In this document: one piece after another, positions 22,036 through 27,352 of the stretch
Numbering within the stretch: the stretch's first letter is position 1
Layout: every line of letters starts with the position of its first letter
Virus record (IMG/VR): IMGVR_UViG_3300015164_000008
Coordinates: 1-27,352 of that record
Source of the DNA: a virus
Length of the DNA stretch: 27,352 nucleotides
Direction: 5' to 3' (one strand)
The notes under the pieces: generated by a model
Seen by the model: only the letters and a program-made list of their open reading frames with translations
What the model was told of the DNA's origin: nothing
The model's database searches: none
Made by a program: the position numbers and the translations under genes

Positions 22036-22512
22036 TCACGGCTTCAGGAACGCGATGACGGCCAACGTCGCGACGATCAACCCCACGATGAGCCCGAAGA
22101 ACGAGAATACGAGCGTCCGACTGTCGAAGGCGCCCGAGGCCCGACCCTGCTGCCCGGTGACGTAGGTCGCGAGCGGCTTGATTGTCTCCTCGATCTTCTC
22201 GACCGCCGCCACGACATCGTTCTTGGTTGCGTACAGGCCACGCTCCGCGCTGATCTGCTCGCGGAGCTCGTTGGCCTTCTCGTCTTTGTACGTCTGGATT
22301 TCCCGGGCCAAGCCGAGCGCGGCGAGATCGGCAGTTTCCTTGATCTTGAGGGCTTTCTCCCGCTCGGTCGCCACCTCGGCGTAGCGCCGGTCTCGCTCCT
22401 CCTGGAACTTCCACTCGGACCCGCGCAGGGCCTCGTTGTGGATCGCGTACGTCTCGACCGTCCAGCCAGCGGCGGGGGGTGCCACAACGGTTACGATCGG
22501 CTGCTCGCTCAC
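22036..22512 (-). CDS. Coiled-coil protein with C-terminal membrane anchor
   Basis: A 158-residue protein; I choose GTG 22512 (MSEQPIVTV), but a GTG at 22521 would add three residues. Residues about 30-115 are long charged helices (e.g. FQEERDRRYAEVATEREKAL) forming a coiled coil; residues about 130-156 are a hydrophobic helix (FSFFGLIVGLIVATLAVIAF) ending with KP. The layout of a soluble coil followed by a C-terminal anchor recurs in phages, often near lysis genes, with unproven function. It is the first gene after the 22513-22699 gap. Confidence 0.75.
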   Translation of the reverse strand: MSEQPIVTVVAPPAAGWTVETYAIHNEALRGSEWKFQEERDRRYAEVATEREKALKIKETADLAALGLAREIQTYKDEKANELREQISAERGLYATKNDVVAAVEKIEETIKPLATYVTGQQGRASGAFDSRTLVFSFFGLIVGLIVATLAVIAFLKP

Positions 22513-22604
22513 GCACGACACCGGCTCGGCACGGCGTCATGGGCGCGTACCAGGAGAGCGGCCCGCCATCGGAGGAGGACGGCGGGCCGGCGCGAGAAAG
22601 GAAA

Positions 22605-22659
22605 GGCGAGACGGGCGCCCGAGCCTAAAAAAACGCGTGGAAGCTGGCGCTCGTCTCGC
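22605..22659. other. Long inverted repeat with an A7/T7 loop in the early/late gap
   Basis: The gap 22513-22699 contains no ORF I support. Arms 22606-22619 and 22646-22659 pair at 13 of 14 positions (GCGAGACGGGCGCC and complement with one mismatch), enclosing 26 nt that include AAAAAAA on the plus strand. The left arm contains the palindrome GGGCGCCC. Nearby, 22559-22566 and 22581-22588 form another 8-bp stem (GGCCCGCC/GGCGGGCC). The T-run is inside the loop, so it is not a normal terminator. It may be a promoter-proximal regulatory structure. A TTGACA lies at 22687-22682 on the minus strand without a clear -10. Confidence 0.65.
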
Positions 22660-22699
22660 ACGACGAATCTTCGCGCCATGTTGTCAAGTCGAAAACGGG

Positions 22700-22945
22700 C
22701 TAGGCGGCCTGGCGCGGGTCGGTGTCCCTCGGATCGCGAGTGTTGCCCCACTCGTAGCACGTCTCGCAGAGCCGCCAGTGACCCGCCGCCTTGCCCCGGT
22801 AGACGAGGCCGAAGTCCATCAGCCTCGTCGTCTTGTCACCGCACCCGAAGCAGCCACCGTTGGCCGGATCGCCGGTTTCTTCGTCGAAGGTTCGGGGGAG
22901 GCGCGGCCCCGACAACGGATTGTCTGGACCGAACCTCGCGCCCAA
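22700..22945 (-). CDS. Zinc-ribbon protein
   Basis: An 81-residue protein starting with TTG at 22945, directly after the previous stop. It has two C-x2-C pairs (CFGC at 32-35, CETC near 60-63) spaced as in a zinc ribbon, with R-G-K-A-A-G-H-W between. It is the last gene before the non-coding gap. Function not recognised. The TTG start is uncertain, but no better upstream start exists. Confidence 0.68.
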   Translation of the reverse strand: MGARFGPDNPLSGPRLPRTFDEETGDPANGGCFGCGDKTTRLMDFGLVYRGKAAGHWRLCETCYEWGNTRDPRDTDPRQAA

Positions 22946-23098
22946 TCAGCCCTCCCGGTATTCCGCGAGCGCCCGTTCGATCGCACGCTTCGCCCCGACC
23001 CGCCAGAGCCAGTAGCGGACCGCGAGGTTCTGCACCGGCAGCCAGCGCAAGCGGCCCCACAGGAGGTGCCAGATGAGCTGGCGTTCGAGGAGGGTCAC
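22946..23098 (-). CDS. 50-residue basic/aromatic protein
   Basis: ORF from GTG 23098 to TGA 22948-22946, overlapping the upstream gene (GTGA) and abutting the next TTG. It begins VTLLERQLIWHLLWGRLRWL and is rich in Trp, Leu and Arg, suggesting a membrane-interfacial amphipathic helix. Unknown function. Confidence 0.55.
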   Translation of the reverse strand: MTLLERQLIWHLLWGRLRWLPVQNLAVRYWLWRVGAKRAIERALAEYREG

Positions 23099-23430
23099 GG
23101 GTTCACGGACTCGAAAGAGGTTGAAGCGGTTTCAAGTTCGAGCGCCCAGCCGCCGTACCAGTTCATCGCATCGAGGAGGTCGCGGAGCCGTTCGGCAAGG
23201 TCCGGGTCGCCGGTCACGTGAACGCAGCACCGGCCGTCCGACTTCCGGGCGCTATACGGGTGGTAGTCGCAGCTACATCGCCAGCAATACCCATCGGCTC
23301 GGAAACCGGGCACCGCGAGGACGAAGCACGGACACGGCCCCAAGTCCTCCTCCGACTCGAAGCAGTCGCGCGGCAGGTCGTAGGCCGTCTCGACGGTCGC
23401 GAATACCTCGCGGAGTCCGGCGAGCGTCAC
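23095..23430 (-). CDS. Cys-rich small protein
   Basis: A 111-residue protein starting GTG 23430 (overlapping the upstream stop). It contains CPC (around 33-35), C-x2-C-x-C (CWRCSC near 49-54), and CC (near 68-69), a dense cysteine pattern that may bind one or two zinc ions. The C-terminal region contains DAMNWYGGWALELE. It is coupled to the next gene by GTGA overlap. I do not recognise a family. Confidence 0.68.
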   Translation of the reverse strand: MTLAGLREVFATVETAYDLPRDCFESEEDLGPCPCFVLAVPGFRADGYCWRCSCDYHPYSARKSDGRCCVHVTGDPDLAERLRDLLDAMNWYGGWALELETASTSFESVNP

Positions 23431-23597
23431 CTTCGCCTCCACTCGTCGACACGCACCATCAGCCAGTACCAGGCGAGGGCGGCGAGGAACGCCGTCGAGG
23501 CGGGGAGCGTCCCGACAAAGAGGAGGACGCCGAGAGTGGCGAAGAAGGCGGCGAGCTCGGCGTAGGGCTCCGAGGGTCGGAGGGCTCGGCGGATCAC
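23427..23597 (-). CDS. 56-residue two-helix membrane protein
   Basis: GTG at 23597 overlaps the preceding stop (23596-23594). It has a charged N-terminus (VIRRALRPSEPY), a hydrophobic segment (ELAAFFATLGVLLFVGTL), a second one (TAFLAALAWYWLMV), and a basic end DEWRRR. This is the layout of small phage membrane proteins of unknown function. A longer upstream reading is Arg/Gly-rich and likely not translated. Confidence 0.62.
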   Translation of the reverse strand: MIRRALRPSEPYAELAAFFATLGVLLFVGTLPASTAFLAALAWYWLMVRVDEWRRR

Positions 23598-23791
23598 GTC
23601 GGCGACTCGATCGCAGCCAGGACGAGATCGCGGGCCACGGTGTCCCATTCGGCGTCACCGCGATCACGCGGCAGTCCCCGCACGGCCTCGGCGAGGCGAC
23701 GGCGCTCCACGGCGATGGCCTCGGCTTCGATGGCCGCTCGAACCTCCGGCGGAACCCAGCCGTCAAAGACGTGCCGGGCGGGCGGGCTCAC
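23594..23791 (-). CDS. 65-residue helical protein
   Basis: GTG 23791 overlaps the stop of the preceding small gene. It begins VSPPARHVFDGWVPPEVRAA and continues in a charged helix (IEAEAIAVERRRLAEAVRGL). The composition of the longer upstream frame is that of a shadow. Unknown function. Confidence 0.6.
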   Translation of the reverse strand: MSPPARHVFDGWVPPEVRAAIEAEAIAVERRRLAEAVRGLPRDRGDAEWDTVARDLVLAAIESPT

Positions 23792-23904
23792 GACGCCCCA
23801 CCCCGGAACCGGCGATGGGCCGCGTACAGCCAGCGTGTCACCCGGCGTCCGAGCCTGACGTGGACGAACAGCTCGCCGAAGATGTAGCCGAGGGTGCGGC
23901 TCAT
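23788..23904 (-). CDS. 38-residue basic protein
   Basis: ATG 23904 (overlapping the stop of the Ead-like gene, ATGA) to TGA 23790-23788 (overlapping the next GTG). It encodes MSRTLGYIFGELFVHVRLGR and a basic remainder (RVTRWLYAAHRRFRGGAS). Coupling on both sides supports translation. Possibly an amphipathic helix; unknown function. Confidence 0.55.
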   Translation of the reverse strand: MSRTLGYIFGELFVHVRLGRRVTRWLYAAHRRFRGGAS

Positions 23905-24284
23905 CCGGGCTCACCTTCCGGGCTCTCGGCGTTGTAGGCGGCGGCACGGAGGGCGGCTACGGCGATCTTCTGGGCTTCATGCAGGTCGTGATCGGCCTGT
24001 CGGCTATCGTGATGCGGCAGATCACGGATACGTTCCAGTGCCTCCCGCAGCGCCGTGACGTAGGCCGCGATGGCGAGGATCGCATCAGGGCTGGCGGCGG
24101 CGATGTAGGCGGCGTCATCGGGCGTGTTGAGGTTCAGGATCGGGCAGGAACGGCCACCGTCCGGCTGGACTGGCCCGCTCGCAGGCCAGATGACCTGCGT
24201 ACCGTTCGCCTGCATTGGTCCATTGCCCGGTTCGTACGGCGTGGCCTTCGACGCCAGCGCGGTCAGCGTGTCGAGGGGGTTCAC
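23901..24284 (-). CDS. Ead/Ea22-like accessory protein
   Basis: A 127-residue protein starting with GTG at 24284. The segment NLNTPDDAAYIAAASPDAILAIAAYV followed by a charged helix matches a pattern seen in Ead/Ea22-like phage proteins (N-x-x-F-I-A-A-A-x-P-x-x-I-x-x-L). These are accessory early proteins with mosaic ends and unclear roles. A basic-acidic C-terminal helix (AQKIAVAALRAAAYN) follows. Overlaps join both neighbours. Confidence 0.6.
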   Translation of the reverse strand: MNPLDTLTALASKATPYEPGNGPMQANGTQVIWPASGPVQPDGGRSCPILNLNTPDDAAYIAAASPDAILAIAAYVTALREALERIRDLPHHDSRQADHDLHEAQKIAVAALRAAAYNAESPEGEPG

Positions 24285-24445
24285 CGGCGCTCCCCGCTAA
24301 GGCCGAGGAACGTGATGCCCATGATGAGGACGAACCCATTGACGTAGTAGCCGAAGTCGCGGGCGGATGGGGGCACCCGGAGCGAGATGACGAAGAACGC
24401 CGCGAGCACCGCGAGATAGAGCAAGACTCGGCTCCGGTCAGTCAC
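24281..24445 (-). CDS. 54-residue two-helix membrane protein
   Basis: GTG at 24445 overlaps the preceding TGA (24444-24442), and the TGA at 24283-24281 overlaps the next GTG. Residues 7-22 (VLLYLAVLAAFFVISL) and 33-48 (YVNGFVLIMGITFLGL) are hydrophobic. It resembles the other small membrane proteins of this phage. Unknown function. Confidence 0.62.
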   Translation of the reverse strand: MTDRSRVLLYLAVLAAFFVISLRVPPSARDFGYYVNGFVLIMGITFLGLSGERR

Positions 24446-24768
24446 TCGGCCTCTCCCTTCCCGGTTACAGCGAGACGGTCAGCTTCGCGCAAGATGTCCC
24501 TGACGAGCCAGCCCATCTCGCCCTCTCGGACCCGTGTCTCGATGCGTCGGGGCTCGCGCTTCCACAGACTCCACGCCGCACGTTCGAGGACGAACGTGCC
24601 CAGTCCCGCTACGGGCTCCCCGGCCCGGAGGTGGTCCCATGCGCCTTCATGGGGATCATCTTCCGGCTCCGGTGGCGGTACGGGCTCCTGTGACAAGGCG
24701 GCACGGGCCAAAGCCGACCACGCGGGGAGGTCGAGCGCCGCGCCTTCGGTCTCAATGAAGTCACACAT
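24442..24768 (-). CDS. Hypothetical protein with shared SxEPxPP block
   Basis: A 108-residue protein starting ATG 24768, overlapping the previous gene by 8 bp. It begins MCDFIETEGAALDLP and contains ALSQEPVPPPEPEDDP, the protein product of a DNA block also found twice in the 241-residue gene upstream (near 25475 and 25657). The C-terminal half is helical and charged (RREPRRIETRVREGEMGWL-type). No known family was recognised. Confidence 0.65.
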   Translation of the reverse strand: MCDFIETEGAALDLPAWSALARAALSQEPVPPPEPEDDPHEGAWDHLRAGEPVAGLGTFVLERAAWSLWKREPRRIETRVREGEMGWLVRDILREADRLAVTGKGEAE

Positions 24769-25078
24769 CTGTTCCAGCGCCTCTCCGCAGGCCGGCCTCG
24801 CGGGCGGGCTCCGGGGCCAGGAGATCGTCGGCAATGGCGTAGGCCAGGTCGGAGGGATCAACCGGGATTCGGTACGACGCACCGTGGCGGTTCAGCGCGG
24901 CCATGATGGTCGCTGCGAGTTCGTGGCGGTCCGAGGCGTCCGGGGCCCGGAGTCCGGCTTCGTAGAGGGCGGCGGCGTACTCGGGGTGGTGCGGCTCCTG
25001 TGGTCGCCACGGGTAGTCGCCAACCGGAACCCGGTCGAGTACCGCTGCGATGCGGGCGATCTGCGAGTCCCGCGTCAT
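24761..25078 (-). CDS. Hypothetical protein, MTRDSQIAR start (copy A1)
   Basis: A 105-residue protein starting with ATG 25078 in the conserved stop/start block. It begins MTRDSQIARIAAVLDRVP. Later parts contain LRAPDASDRHELAA and the block PEPAREAGLRRG, both shared with the 241-residue gene. A GGAGG ribosome-binding site precedes the start. The body resembles phage proteins with HPEYAAALYEAGLR and AYAIADDLL; I cannot name the family. Confidence 0.68.
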   Translation of the reverse strand: MTRDSQIARIAAVLDRVPVGDYPWRPQEPHHPEYAAALYEAGLRAPDASDRHELAATIMAALNRHGASYRIPVDPSDLAYAIADDLLAPEPAREAGLRRGAGTDV

Positions 25079-25083
25079 CGGAC
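25058..25083 (-). repeat. Stop/start junction block, copy A1
   Basis: A 26-bp block whose minus strand encodes the last Val-Arg-stop of the upstream gene and Met-Thr-Arg-Asp-Ser-Gln-Ile of the next, overlapping as ATGA. It is identical to copies A2 and A3 across the 26 bp; with A2 the identity extends further on both sides. Confidence 0.92.
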
Positions 25084-25254
25084 GGCCTCCTTCCGGTTCG
25101 CGTGCCATTGAGCAGCGAGACGAGCAACGAGCGCCTGTCCGGCCCGGAGTTTCTGGACCGCCTCCTCACGGGTCGCGCCACGAGCGCCGAGGCCGTCCGC
25201 TCCGGCGTACCAGCCTCGCGGCGTCTGTTCGACGTGGATGGCCCGGTCGTTCAT
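25075..25254 (-). CDS. HicB-like small protein
   Basis: A 59-residue protein from ATG 25254 to TGA 25077-25075. It begins MNDRAIHVEQTPRGWYAGADGL and contains a Gly-Ala-rich turn then ATREEAVQKLRAGQALVARLAAQWH. The strand-turn-strand then helix with T-x-E-E-A resembles the partial RNase H-like HicB family (which often reads G-x-T-x-E-E-A). No HicA toxin gene is adjacent. It ends KEAVR, over the conserved junction block. A non-antitoxin role is equally possible. Confidence 0.6.
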   Translation of the reverse strand: MNDRAIHVEQTPRGWYAGADGLGARGATREEAVQKLRAGQALVARLAAQWHANRKEAVR

Positions 25255-25976
25255 TCGGTCTCCACCACTCGGACGTCCAGCCCGCGTGACTCTAGGAAGG
25301 CATTGACCTCGGCGGCGGACATCGCGGCGATCTCGTCACGGCTCGGCCAGGCGGGGCTTGCGGGCTCCCCGGCCCCCGGTCGCTCGATTGGCGTGGCGTA
25401 CAGATGACCGCAGGGCTGGCCGCACGTCCAGCACGTGGGGCCGTCGATGTCCGGGCGGAGGTTTGCGGGCGGTGCGGGCTCCCGTGACAAGGCGGCGGCT
25501 TGATCGCGTTCCCACTTCGCCGCCTCGTAGGACTGACCGGTCCGGAGTGTGTCGAGGCAGACCGCATGGACCTCGACGCCTTGCGCCGTGTAGTCACCAC
25601 AGATGCCGCACTCGACTTCCGGGGGCTCCGGTGAGGCAGCTTCGAGGGCGCGCGGTGCGGGCTCCCGTGATAAGGCAGCACGGGCGGCCAACCAGCGCGT
25701 TGACGCCTCGAACCACTCTCGCCGCGTCCGGGCGTCACGCTCGGGTCCAGCGGTCCCCGCGTTTCGAGAGCCGCCTGCGAGGTTCAGGGCGTCTCCGGCC
25801 GCCAGCGCCTCCCGTAGTCCGGCCTCGCGGGCGGGCTCCGAGGCGTCCGGGGCACCCGACTGTCGCGTCGCTTCGAGGTCGAGGATCAGGTCGAACAGCG
25901 GGCTGTCGGACGGTGCGTCGCGGCGATGCTCGAACACGAGTTCGGCGATCCGGGCGATCTGCGAGTCCCGCGTCAT
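25251..25976 (-). CDS. Modular zinc-finger protein, MTRDSQIAR start (copy A2)
   Basis: A 241-residue protein starting with ATG 25976. It begins MTRDSQIARIAELVFEHRRD and contains APDASEPAREAGLRE, two copies of the ALSREPAP block, a zinc-binding C-x2-C (CGICGD) followed by H-x2-C, and a second C-x2-C-x3-C (CWTCGQPCGH). The repeats within and between genes make it look assembled from short cassettes. It ends VRVVETE, overlapping the HicB-like start. Function not recognised. Confidence 0.66.
   Translation of the reverse strand: MTRDSQIARIAELVFEHRRDAPSDSPLFDLILDLEATRQSGAPDASEPAREAGLREALAAGDALNLAGGSRNAGTAGPERDARTRREWFEASTRWLAARAALSREPAPRALEAASPEPPEVECGICGDYTAQGVEVHAVCLDTLRTGQSYEAAKWERDQAAALSREPAPPANLRPDIDGPTCWTCGQPCGHLYATPIERPGAGEPASPAWPSRDEIAAMSAAEVNAFLESRGLDVRVVETE
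25475..25496 (-). repeat. LSREPAP block (others at 24682-24702 and 25658-25679)
   Basis: Related blocks encode AALS(R/Q)EP(A/V) in two genes; the two copies inside the 241-residue gene and the one in the 108-residue gene differ at a few bases. Confidence 0.8.
25818..25843 (-). repeat. EPAREAGLR block (other copy near 24791-24813)
   Basis: A shared block encodes EPAREAGLR at the C-terminal side of one protein and in the middle of another. The neighbouring APDAS sequence is shared with 24930-24946. Confidence 0.8.
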
Positions 25977-25981
25977 CGGAC
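25956..25981 (-). repeat. Stop/start junction block, copy A2
   Basis: It matches A1 exactly over 26 bp. It joins the DUF4326 gene (ends GAVR) to the 241-residue zinc-finger gene. Confidence 0.92.
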
Positions 25982-26275
25982 GGCCCCGAGGTAGTCGAGA
26001 ATGATGTCGCCGTGGCACGGCAGCGGCGCGCACCAACAGGCGAGCCGTTTGCCCCGGAGCGGTTCGAGGAAGTCCGGCTCGGCTGGAAGGTGCTGGTCGA
26101 GCCACTGGCGGAACAGGTCGATGGCCTGAGCGCGGTCGATCTTGCCGATGCCGTCCACGTACATCCCGATCTTCCACGGGTTACCCCATCGGGTAGCCCG
26201 GTCGATCCGTACCACGTCGTCCGGCAACGGTCGCGGTAGACCGCGTAGGTTGATGATCTGCGAGTCCCGCGTCAT
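25973..26275 (-). CDS. DUF4326 family protein, MTRDSQI start (copy A3)
   Basis: A 100-residue protein starting with ATG 26275. After the shared MTRDSQI leader it follows the DUF4326 pattern: IINLRG, RIDRATRWGNPWKIG, AQAIDLFRQWL, then LEPLRGKRLACWCAPLPCHGDII. The Cys and His (C-W-C, C-H-G-D) are the likely metal site of the family. DUF4326 proteins are common in phages, with unknown biochemistry. The natural N-terminus of the family (IINLR) lies just after the shared leader, so the leader looks added. Confidence 0.9.
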   Translation of the reverse strand: MTRDSQIINLRGLPRPLPDDVVRIDRATRWGNPWKIGMYVDGIGKIDRAQAIDLFRQWLDQHLPAEPDFLEPLRGKRLACWCAPLPCHGDIILDYLGAVR

Positions 26276-26280
26276 CGGAC
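26255..26280 (-). repeat. Stop/start junction block, copy A3
   Basis: It matches A1 over the 26 bp but diverges at once on the Ile side. It joins the gene ending ERLVR to the DUF4326 gene. Confidence 0.92.
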
Positions 26281-26586
26281 GAGCCGTTCGATCACGGCGC
26301 AATGACGACGAAACTCGGCTTCCTCCGGGATGTCGAACTCGTGATCCGTGCCGTAGTACTGATCCACTAGGTCGAGCATGAACAGGGCGGCATCCCGCAG
26401 CCGCTCCGAGGCGGCGGGGGTGGCGACACGGGCAGCGAGTAGGTCGTGCCGGTCCACGAGCATCGCGTTGAAGTCCACGAGCGCCTGAGTTCGCTCGACT
26501 CCCGACGGCATGGCCTCGATGCGGGCGCTCATTCGTCGCCACGGCGCGTCCGGGCTCAGGGGCGTGGGCGGTACGGCGTCAGTCAC
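26272..26586 (-). CDS. Hypothetical protein, AVPPTPL start
   Basis: A 104-residue protein with a GTG start at 26586 (read as Met). It begins MTDAVPPTPLSPDAPWRRM, sharing a 21-bp DNA block with the next gene upstream. It contains ARVATPAASERLRDA, from a 25-bp block also found in the gene ending at 26831. The body is helical and acidic. It ends HCAVIERLVR over the conserved junction block. No family recognised. Confidence 0.65.
   Translation of the reverse strand: MTDAVPPTPLSPDAPWRRMSARIEAMPSGVERTQALVDFNAMLVDRHDLLAARVATPAASERLRDAALFMLDLVDQYYGTDHEFDIPEEAEFRRHCAVIERLVR
26401..26425 (-). repeat. ATPAASER block, copy 1 (copy 2 at 27050-27074)
   Basis: A 25-bp identical block encodes ATPAASER inside two otherwise different proteins. 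Confidence 0.9.
26557..26577 (-). repeat. AVPPTPL start block, copy 1 (copy 2 at 26772-26792)
   Basis: A 21-bp identical block encodes AVPPTPL at the start of two consecutive ORFs. In the upstream ORF it lies behind the A4 leader in frame. Confidence 0.9.
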
Positions 26587-26834
26587 GGCGTCACCTCGGA
26601 GGTAAGGCAGCTAACGTGAACGGGAGCACCGCTGCGAGTCTCACGCGGCTGCCACGGCCAGATGAGCCGGTAGCAGGGGATCACGGACGAGTCGAACGGG
26701 TAGACGGCCTGCGAGCAGCGCGGCAACCCGTACAGCGTCCAAAGCAACCACCAGCGGCTCACCGGCTCGTGCAGGGGCGTGGGCGGTACGGCGGTCATCG
26801 GCTTGTCGCGGGCGATCTGCGAGTCCCGCGTCAC
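26583..26834 (-). CDS. Hypothetical protein with stacked shared starts (copy A4)
   Basis: An 83-residue ORF starting with GTG 26834 in the conserved block (VTRDSQIARDKP) and then carrying an internal ATG at 26798 that begins MTAVPPTPLHEP. Either start is possible. The rest contains WWLLWTLYGLPRCSQAVYPF and YRLIWPWQPRETR, an aromatic-rich segment. The in-frame stacking of two leader blocks is unusual. Function unknown. Confidence 0.62.
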   Translation of the reverse strand: MTRDSQIARDKPMTAVPPTPLHEPVSRWWLLWTLYGLPRCSQAVYPFDSSVIPCYRLIWPWQPRETRSGAPVHVSCLTSEVTP

Positions 26835-26839
26835 CGGAC
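26814..26839 (-). repeat. Stop/start junction block, copy A4
   Basis: It differs from A1 by one base, which turns the ATG start into GTG. It joins the gene ending REVR to the 83-residue ORF. Confidence 0.92.
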
Positions 26840-27235
26840 TTCCCTGTCTGAGATGAGCGTGCATTCCGTCCGGGCTCGCTCGAACTCGACCCACGTCACG
26901 ACGGTCGGCTTACCGAACCGGAAGCCGTCCGGGTCGTAGATGGTCATGCCGTCCGGGTGAGGAACCTCGTTCCAGACCTGCCACGGGAGCGCGGTGTTAC
27001 CGGGCCACGGCCACACGGAGCCGTCAATGAGAACCACGTCAATTGACTCCCGCTCCGAGGCGGCGGGGGTGGCGGCGATCAACCGCTCGATATTGTCGAG
27101 ATGGGCGCGCACGTCCTGTTCGTCCTCGGGGTACATCGCATCGAGTTCGGATTGGATCGCTCGCAGCAATCCGGTCATCGCTCGGCGTAGGTCGTTCATT
27201 GCGGCCTGTTCCTCATCGGTCTGCGTGCGGCTCAT
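26831..27235 (-). CDS. Hypothetical protein with ATPAASER block
   Basis: A 134-residue protein starting ATG 27235 (overlapping the previous stop). It begins MSRTQTDEEQAAMNDL; an N-terminal helical part (RAMTGLLRAIQSELDAM) is followed by IERLIAATPAASERESID and a C-terminal part with VVLIDGSVWPWPG and TIYDPDGFRFGKPTVVTW. The open frame further upstream to 27346 is Arg/Pro-rich and probably not coding. It ends REVR over the junction block. Confidence 0.66.
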   Translation of the reverse strand: MSRTQTDEEQAAMNDLRRAMTGLLRAIQSELDAMYPEDEQDVRAHLDNIERLIAATPAASERESIDVVLIDGSVWPWPGNTALPWQVWNEVPHPDGMTIYDPDGFRFGKPTVVTWVEFERARTECTLISDREVR

Positions 27236-27342
27236 TCCGAACCTCCCGGCTCCGGCGTGGCGTCCAGCGCGAGGGCTTCGCGGAGGGCGGCGGCCAGGGC
27301 GGCGATGAGGTCCGGGGTCGGCGTGTGCGGTTGTTCGGACAC
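27232..27342 (-). CDS. Small Ala/Pro-rich protein, start near window edge
   Basis: The frame ending at TGA 27234-27232 has a GTG at 27342-27340 and remains open to the window edge (reading KTW before the GTG). The product begins VSEQPHTPTPDLIAALAAAL if the GTG is used (36 residues). The gene may be longer. Its stop overlaps the next ATG. No function assigned. Confidence 0.45.
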   Translation of the reverse strand: MSEQPHTPTPDLIAALAAALREALALDATPEPGGSE

Positions 27343-27352
27343 CCATGTTTTC

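Noticed and set aside
22682-22687. Minus-strand promoter with perfect TTGACA
   Set aside because: The hexamer at 17-bp spacing is GTCGTG, unlike a -10. A start upstream of the lysis and late block is plausible, but this site alone does not support it.

Overview
The window is a high-GC stretch of a tailed double-stranded DNA phage or prophage with a long-tailed (siphovirus-like) morphology. TerS, TerL, portal, protease, HK97-type capsid protein, connector, gp10-like protein, tail terminator, tail tube, frameshifted tail chaperone and tape measure appear in the classical order. All genes but one lie on the minus strand, so the map is read from high to low coordinates. The GC content and frequent GTG and TTG starts suggest a high-GC host such as an actinobacterium or chloroflexotan, but no gene names the host. 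No integrase, polymerase or repressor was seen.

Layout, in the direction of transcription. (1) 27342 to 22700: a train of small overlapping accessory genes, including zinc-ribbon proteins, small membrane proteins, a DUF4326 protein, a HicB-like protein and an Ead/Ea22-like protein. Several share short DNA blocks, and four gene junctions carry the same 26-bp stop/start block. (2) 22699 to 22513: a non-coding gap with a long hairpin. (3) 22512 to 19187: coiled-coil, membrane and secreted small proteins, a cysteine-peptidase-like protein that is a lysin candidate, an orphan antitoxin-like tail, and a holin-sized membrane protein. (4) 19190 to 11836: packaging and head genes (TerS, TerL, a portal fused to a MuF-like domain, a fibre or decoration-like protein, protease, capsid), with a 71-bp structured element after TerL and a strong hairpin after the capsid gene. 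(5) 11770 to 6322: a small Pro/Ala-rich gene, an FkbM methyltransferase and three glycosyltransferases, probably a glycan-modification cassette. (6) 6325 to 1: connector, a duplicated junction creating a 40-residue chimeric ORF, gp10-like protein, tail terminator, tail tube, frameshifted chaperone, tape measure and a truncated distal tail gene.

The most unusual feature lies inside block 5 on the opposite strand. A plus-strand gene (7737-8498) encodes a 253-residue protein with a RAMP-like glycine-rich C-terminal motif. It is followed after 3 bp by a 344-bp array of 68 degenerate pentamers with consensus G-G-Y-N-N, and then by an intrinsic terminator (8833-8866). Gene, array and terminator look like one independent transcription unit. 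The array keeps a strict 5-nt register with two free positions per unit. This raises the hypothesis that the array RNA is bound by the adjacent protein with 5-nt periodicity and that the variable dinucleotides carry information. That is inference, but it is the best candidate for an undescribed system here.
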